From assembly GCF_004197395.1 (NCBI RefSeq), contig NZ_SELS01000053.1:1-64000 (forward strand): a DNA stretch of 64,000 bases. The letters are read 5' to 3'. This DNA is from Paraburkholderia sp. UYCP14C. Its GTDB lineage: Bacteria > Pseudomonadota > Gammaproteobacteria > Burkholderiales > Burkholderiaceae. This document shows, piece after piece, positions 58,756 to 64,000 of this stretch. A model generated the notes under the pieces. The model was given only the letters and a program-made list of their open reading frames with translations, searched no databases and had not been told where the DNA came from. Positions within the stretch are counted from its first letter, which is position 1. Every line of letters starts with the position of its first letter. The translations under genes and the position numbers were made by a program.

Positions 58756-59094
58756 CTAGCGCAGCATCGTCAGCGTCCTGAAGTCGACGCGCCTGATGAT
58801 GCGGCTTTCCTGCGCGACGATCAGATGCGCGGACGCCTGCAGATACGCGGGCCATTCGGGATCGGCATCGCGCGCGGTGCGGCGCTGATCGTAGTCGCCG
58901 ATGCTCTCGTAGCCCCACAGATGCACGACCTGGTTCAGCGCGCCGATATCGCTCATATAAAAGCCGACGGGCGCGCCCAGATACTTGAGCTGAATCGGCA
59001 TCGCGAGCCGGTCGAAGACGTCGATGAACTCCGCCATGCCGCGCGGACGGATCGTGTAGATGCGATGATCGACGAAAGGTTTGCCCTGGCTCAT
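58756..59094 (-). CDS. NIPSNAP-family protein
   Basis: A protein of 112 residues, the size of a single NIPSNAP/DUF dimeric alpha-beta-barrel domain. It starts SQGKPFVDHRIYTIRPRGMA and contains VVHLWGYESIGDYDQRRTAR, typical of the family, whose small members occur in degradation operons. Function is not established; some related ferredoxin-like folds are ring-cleaving or binding proteins. ATG 59094 overlaps the flavoprotein stop as ATGA, so the two are co-translated. Confidence 0.83.
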   Translation of the reverse strand: MSQGKPFVDHRIYTIRPRGMAEFIDVFDRLAMPIQLKYLGAPVGFYMSDIGALNQVVHLWGYESIGDYDQRRTARDADPEWPAYLQASAHLIVAQESRIIRRVDFRTLTMLR

Positions 59095-60878
59095 GTGCCG
59101 GTCCTCAATACGGTTTCGGATGCGCGGGTGTCCGCGTGATTCGGGTTGGTTGCGGTACTTGCACGCTTCACGCTCACGCCGGCGAGATGGCGGCCGGTGA
59201 GATAGCCGAATGTCATGATCGGCCCGAGGGTGATGCCCGCACCCGGATAGTTGCCGCCCATCACGCTCGCGCGATCGTTGCCGACCGCGTACAGTCCGTC
59301 GATCGGCGCACCTTTCGCGTCGAGCACCTCGCCGGTGACGTTCGTCGTGATGCCGTCGAAGGTGCCGAGATCGCCCATCACGACCTTCAGCGCGTAGTAC
59401 GGACCGTCGCCGATCGGCGCGACGCACGGGTTCGGCTTGTGCTCCGGGTCCGCCAGATAGCGGTTGAACGACGTCGTGCCGCGGCCGAACTCGCGATCTT
59501 CACCACGCGCCGCGTCGGCGTTGTAGCGCTTCACGGTCGCTTCGAGCGCCGCGCCGTCGAGACCCGCGTTGCGCGCGAGTTCAGCGAGCGTGCGGCCCTT
59601 CTGCAGATAGCCGTTGCGCAGAAGCGGGCCGAGCGGCACCGGCGCCGGCTTCGCAAACCCAAGCCCGTATTTGCGGATCGTCGCGTGATCGCAGATCAGC
59701 CACATCGCGGTCTCGCGTTCGTTCGCGCAGGCTTCGATCATCGCGGCCCCCACGTCGTGGTACGAATTCGCTTCGTTGGTGAAGCGCTTGCCCGCGCGCG
59801 TCACGCCGATCACGCCGGGCTTGTAGCGGTCCACCAGATGCGGAAACACGCCGACGCTGCCGTCGCTCATCGGCACGCGCGACACCGGCATCCAGGCGGC
59901 GGGCTGCGGATAACGGATCGCCACCTGCGCGCCGAGACGTTCGGCCATGTCAACGCCGTCGCCGGTATTGCCGCGCGGCACCGGCGACACGTGTTCCCCA
60001 CCGCGCCGCACATGCGGATACGCGCGTGCGATCCGCGCGACGTCATGCGAAAAGCCGCCGCATGCGAGCACCACGCCGCGTCGTGCGACGATGCGCATCT
60101 CGCCTTCCGGTCCCGCGACGAGCGCACCGGTCACGCTGCCGTTCGTCACGCTCAGCTCACGCGCGGCCGTGTTCGTATGGATCGGAACGCCGAGATCGAG
60201 CGCAGACTTCGCGAGCCGCGCGGCGAGCGCATTACCGCTCGTGATCTGCACGCCGCGCCGGTACAGCGCAAGATCCTTCAGATGGCTCGCGAGCCGCTTC
60301 GCGACGTACAGCGCGGAGGTGAGCGAACGCGTCGCGTTGAAGAAGTGCTTCAGGTCCGCGTTCGACGAATTGAACATCATGCCGATGAACGTAATCGTCT
60401 TCAGCGGCGGCCGCAGCCTCGTGATGTCCTTGCCCAGCGCGCGCGCATCGAACGGCGCGGCGACGACCGAGCGGCCGATGTCGACACCTCCTTTCACATC
60501 CGGGTGATAGTCGGGATACAGCGTCGGCACGAATTTGACGGTGGTCTCGCGCTCGAAGAAGTCGAGCATCTCCGGCCCGGTGTCGAGAAACGCGTCGACG
60601 GCGGCGGCATCGAAGCACGCGCCGGTTTCATTGCGCATGTAGGTCAGCGCCGCTTCGCGCGTATCGCTGACGCCGTTGCTGCGGGCGTGACGGTTGCCCG
60701 GAATCCACAGCACGCCGCCCGAGAATGCGGTCGTGCCGCCGAAGAACGGCTCCTTTTCGATCACGACGACATCGAGGCCGTGCTTGCGCGCGGTGATCGC
60801 GGTCGACAGCCCGCCCGCGCCCGAACCGATGACGAGTACGTCGCAGGTGAGCGCCGCGCCGCGTGTTGGGTTAGTCAT
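59091..60878 (-). CDS. FAD-dependent dehydrogenase, 3-ketosteroid-Delta1-dehydrogenase-like
   Basis: A protein of 595 residues. FAD-binding GxGxxG is in VLVIGSGAGGLSTAITARKH, followed by FFGGTTAFSGGVLWIPGN, a phrase shared by 3-oxosteroid 1-dehydrogenases and related flavoproteins. GVVLACGGFSHDVARI and the C-terminal YAVGNDRASVMGGNYPGAG complete the FAD domain. Known members dehydrogenate ring ketones next to the carbonyl. Whether this one acts on steroids cannot be told; no other steroid genes are visible. It begins 11 nt after the SDR stop and overlaps the NIPSNAP gene. Confidence 0.88.
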   Translation of the reverse strand: MTNPTRGAALTCDVLVIGSGAGGLSTAITARKHGLDVVVIEKEPFFGGTTAFSGGVLWIPGNRHARSNGVSDTREAALTYMRNETGACFDAAAVDAFLDTGPEMLDFFERETTVKFVPTLYPDYHPDVKGGVDIGRSVVAAPFDARALGKDITRLRPPLKTITFIGMMFNSSNADLKHFFNATRSLTSALYVAKRLASHLKDLALYRRGVQITSGNALAARLAKSALDLGVPIHTNTAARELSVTNGSVTGALVAGPEGEMRIVARRGVVLACGGFSHDVARIARAYPHVRRGGEHVSPVPRGNTGDGVDMAERLGAQVAIRYPQPAAWMPVSRVPMSDGSVGVFPHLVDRYKPGVIGVTRAGKRFTNEANSYHDVGAAMIEACANERETAMWLICDHATIRKYGLGFAKPAPVPLGPLLRNGYLQKGRTLAELARNAGLDGAALEATVKRYNADAARGEDREFGRGTTSFNRYLADPEHKPNPCVAPIGDGPYYALKVVMGDLGTFDGITTNVTGEVLDAKGAPIDGLYAVGNDRASVMGGNYPGAGITLGPIMTFGYLTGRHLAGVSVKRASTATNPNHADTRASETVLRTGT

Positions 60879-60888
60879 GATGGTCTCC

Positions 60889-61782
60889 TTACGCGCGGAC
60901 CTGACGGCCCGCTTCGGCGGCCTGGGTGGCCTGGTTGGCTTCGAAGCCGGGACGCGGCACGAGATCCATCAGCATGCTTTCGAGGCCGCCATCGACGACC
61001 ACTTCGGTGCCGTTCACATACGCGGCGCGTTCGCTCGCGAGAAACGCGACGACATCGGCGATATCGTTCGGCTCGCCGATCCGCCGGCTCGCCGTCATCG
61101 CGCTGCGCCGGCGTTCGATATCGCCGTGCTCGTAGAACGCCGCCGACAGCGGTGTGCGGATCATGCCTGGGCACACGGTATTGCTGCGGATGCCGCGCGG
61201 GCCCCACTCCGCCGCGATCTGCTTCGACAGCATCGTGACGCCGGCCTTGCCTGCGCTGTAGGCGCCGCTATAGGTCTGCGGATGATGCGCGGCCACCGAC
61301 GCGACATGCACGATTGCGCCAGCGCCGCGCTTCAACATGCGCTGACCGAATTGCTGCGAGCACAGCATGTAGCCGGTGAGGTTCACGCGCAGCATCGCAT
61401 TCCACGCATCGAGTCCAATCTCTTCGATGCCGCCCGGCCGCAACAGGCCCGCATTGTTCACGAGCACATCGGCGACGCCGAGGCGCGCTTCGACCTCGGA
61501 CACCGCGCCGCGCACGCTATCGATGTCGCCGATATCGCAGCCGAGCGCCAGCGCTTCGACACCGCTTGCATTCAGCGCTTGCGCGACGTCACGGCACTTC
61601 TGCTCATCGCGATCGAGCAGCGCCACGCGTGCGCCAGCAGCGCCCAACACCTGAGCAATCGCACTACCGATGCCGCCCGCCGCGCCGCTCACGACGCAGA
61701 TGCTGCCTTCGAGCCCGAGCCAGTGTCGCGCGTCGCCGTGTGTGTCGCGTCGATCTTCCTGATGATTCATTTGTTTAGTCAT
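60889..61782 (-). CDS. SDR-family dehydrogenase leading the catabolic cluster
   Basis: A protein of 297 residues from ATG 61782, which follows GGAG with a 6-nt gap; the frame opens at 61833 without such a site. The SDR core is SGAAGGIGSAIAQVLG, Asp after the second strand (VALLDRDEQK), NNAGLLRPGG, VHVASVAAH and YSAGKAG with catalytic Tyr and Lys. The N-terminal 30 residues (EDRRDTHGDARH) are an extra polar arm. It is divergent from an AraC gene, which is likely its regulator, and is followed by the flavoprotein. Confidence 0.87.
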   Translation of the reverse strand: MTKQMNHQEDRRDTHGDARHWLGLEGSICVVSGAAGGIGSAIAQVLGAAGARVALLDRDEQKCRDVAQALNASGVEALALGCDIGDIDSVRGAVSEVEARLGVADVLVNNAGLLRPGGIEEIGLDAWNAMLRVNLTGYMLCSQQFGQRMLKRGAGAIVHVASVAAHHPQTYSGAYSAGKAGVTMLSKQIAAEWGPRGIRSNTVCPGMIRTPLSAAFYEHGDIERRRSAMTASRRIGEPNDIADVVAFLASERAAYVNGTEVVVDGGLESMLMDLVPRPGFEANQATQAAEAGRQVRA

Positions 61783-61899
61783 CCCAATCTCCATGTTCAC
61801 GATCGCGGCGAAACTCAGGTTGGCTGTCTTCACCCAACTGCGTCATTCGACCGCGCCTCCGATGGAAAAAAGTATAGCCACGCGGTTCGCGACGAAATT

Positions 61900-61926
61900 G
61901 GACAAAGGCAGCGCATCGCAGGACAA
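61900..61926. promoter_or_regulatory. Direct repeat GGACAA in the SDR / AraC intergenic region
   Basis: GGACAA occurs at 61900-61905 and 61921-61926, spaced 21 nt start to start, which is two helical turns. AraC-family proteins bind such direct repeats. It lies directly upstream of the AraC gene and divergent SDR operon. Assignment is inference. Confidence 0.35.
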
Positions 61927-61950
61927 TTCGAACATAGGAGACAAAACCGC

Positions 61951-62841
61951 ATGAGGAATATCCCTAACTACGATCTGTATGGAGAGTCCGCGCGGCCGCC
62001 GTGGTACGACGCGTTCAATTTCGAATGGATCGCCGAGCGCAGCCGTCCTAACGACTGGCATATCTCCGCGCACCGCCACGATGCGTTGCTGCAGATCCTC
62101 TATATCCGCAGCGGTTCGGGCCACGTGCTGATCGAAAGCGAAAAGCTCGCGATCGAGGCGCCATGCCTGATCCTGATTCCGGCGCAAACGGTGCATGGTT
62201 TCGTGTTTTCGCCGGAAATCGACGGGCTCGTGATTACCGCTGCGCAGCGTGCGCTGGAGTCGATTTCGAAAGCGGTGTCGCCGGGCCTCGTGCCGGTGCT
62301 GCAGCGGCCCGCGCTGATTCCCGTGCGGCCCGCCATCGGCGAACGCACGTTGATGCCGTTATTCGGGTTGCTGGAGCAGGAATTTCGCGGCAGCGCGCGC
62401 GGTCATATCGCCGCGGGCATGTCGCTGATGATTGCACTTTTTGTGCAGGTCGCGCGTCTGACCGATGCCGCGTCGAGCACCGGCGCATCCGTCAATGATC
62501 GGCGCGCCGCGCAGATCAAACGGCTGCGTGAACTGATCGCCGCGCACGTGCGCGAGCATCATCCAATCGATTTTTACGCGGAAAAACTGGGGGTGACCGC
62601 GGCGCAACTGGGCCGCATCTGTCGTGAAGAGCTTGGCCATTCGCCGCTGTCGCTCGTCAACGACCAGTTGATACGCGAGGCGCAGCGCGATCTGGTGTAC
62701 TCGGGTTCGAGCATCAAACAGATCGCGCATGCGCTCGGTTTCGAAGATGCGGCCTATTTCAGCCGCTATTTCCGCAAGCAGACCGGCGTCACGCCCAAGG
62801 ACTTCCAGGCGGCCGCGCATCGGGACCTGTCGATCAATTAG
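61951..62841 (+). CDS. AraC-family regulator (PobR/HpaA-like)
   Basis: A protein of 296 residues. The N-terminal cupin-type effector domain (WHISAHRHDALLQILYIRSG, LILIPAQTVHGFVFSP) resembles regulators of hydroxybenzoate and hydroxyphenylacetate catabolism. The C-terminal pair of helix-turn-helix motifs spans about 190-290 (YAEKLGVTAAQLGRICREEL, IKQIAHALGFEDAAYFSRYF). ATG 61951 has AGGAG upstream; the frame is open much further, but the upstream part is a shadow. It is divergent from the SDR/flavoprotein operon and convergent with pobA, so it may serve the former, the latter, or both. Confidence 0.87.
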   Translation: MRNIPNYDLYGESARPPWYDAFNFEWIAERSRPNDWHISAHRHDALLQILYIRSGSGHVLIESEKLAIEAPCLILIPAQTVHGFVFSPEIDGLVITAAQRALESISKAVSPGLVPVLQRPALIPVRPAIGERTLMPLFGLLEQEFRGSARGHIAAGMSLMIALFVQVARLTDAASSTGASVNDRRAAQIKRLRELIAAHVREHHPIDFYAEKLGVTAAQLGRICREELGHSPLSLVNDQLIREAQRDLVYSGSSIKQIAHALGFEDAAYFSRYFRKQTGVTPKDFQAAAHRDLSIN

Positions 62842-62864
62842 CGGTCCCGATCGTCTCGCGTGAT

Positions 62865-64000
<1,136 letters not shown>

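Noticed and set aside
60694-61950. An N-terminal extension of more than 400 codons on the AraC gene
   Set aside because: The extension is the plus-strand shadow of the flavoprotein and SDR genes; a clear AGGAG and domain start mark 61951.

Overview
The window reads as a high-GC betaproteobacterial chromosome of the Burkholderia/Paraburkholderia type. The basis is codon bias, the family content (long-form ArgG, PobA, PXPV-repeat and DUF2946 proteins, many LysR regulators) and gene neighbourhoods; no rRNA or tRNA was seen, so genus is an inference. Genes are densely packed, long shadow ORFs occur on the opposite strand of most genes, and I saw no integrase, complete insertion sequence, phage gene or CRISPR array.

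Layout. 1-5.7 kb: a translationally coupled operon of a DUF2760 protein and two unusual Hsp70-family ATPases. 5.8-14.8 kb: EamA exporter with divergent LysR, an orphan TupA-like ATP-grasp gene, a broken FAD-linked oxidase, an MltF-like lytic transglycosylase, a GAF-GGDEF protein and argG. 15-20.5 kb: amidohydrolase plus LysR, then the 2-aminoethylphosphonate pair phnW-phnX with its divergent LysR regulator. 20.7-26.3 kb: SDR, MFS carrier, TSUP carrier with a newly noticed 28-codon gene, and two LysR genes. 26.3-28.2 kb: a copper-type cluster (DUF2946, an outer-membrane-like protein broken by a stop codon, CopC). 28.4-30.7 kb: TAXI-type binding protein and a ProQ/FinO RNA chaperone. 30.8-38.6 kb: a two-component system divergent from a three-gene RND efflux operon.

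38.7-47.5 kb is a hopanoid side-chain region: HpnK, HpnI and a small membrane protein on one side, HpnJ, a second HpnI-like glycosyltransferase, a 62-codon coupled ORF and an HpnL-like protein on the other, with a second two-component system between them. Tandem CTTAAG-type boxes (PmrA/QseB-like) occur upstream of both two-component systems, of the efflux operon and of hpnJ. In four cases a -10-like hexamer lies 10-11 nt downstream, the geometry known for PhoB/OmpR-family activation. This is the most interesting regulatory signal in the window, because it ties an unnamed two-component pair to hopanoid modification.

47.9-51 kb: small membrane protein, cold-shock protein, succinate-semialdehyde dehydrogenase and a GNAT enzyme. 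51-55 kb: a ketodeoxyuronate module (kdgT, kduI, kduD, IclR/KdgR-type regulator) with two related 13-bp operator candidates, but with kduD interrupted by TGA. 55.5-56.4 kb: a tiny lipoprotein, a PXPV-repeat protein and a short hypothetical. 56.5-62.8 kb: an apparent catabolic operon (SDR, ketosteroid-dehydrogenase-like flavoprotein, NIPSNAP, SDR, AAHS-type MFS) with a divergent AraC regulator. The window ends inside pobA.

Three genes are visibly broken (FAD oxidase, outer-membrane-like protein, kduD). They are scattered and of different mutation types, which fits either early gene decay or uncorrected sequence errors.
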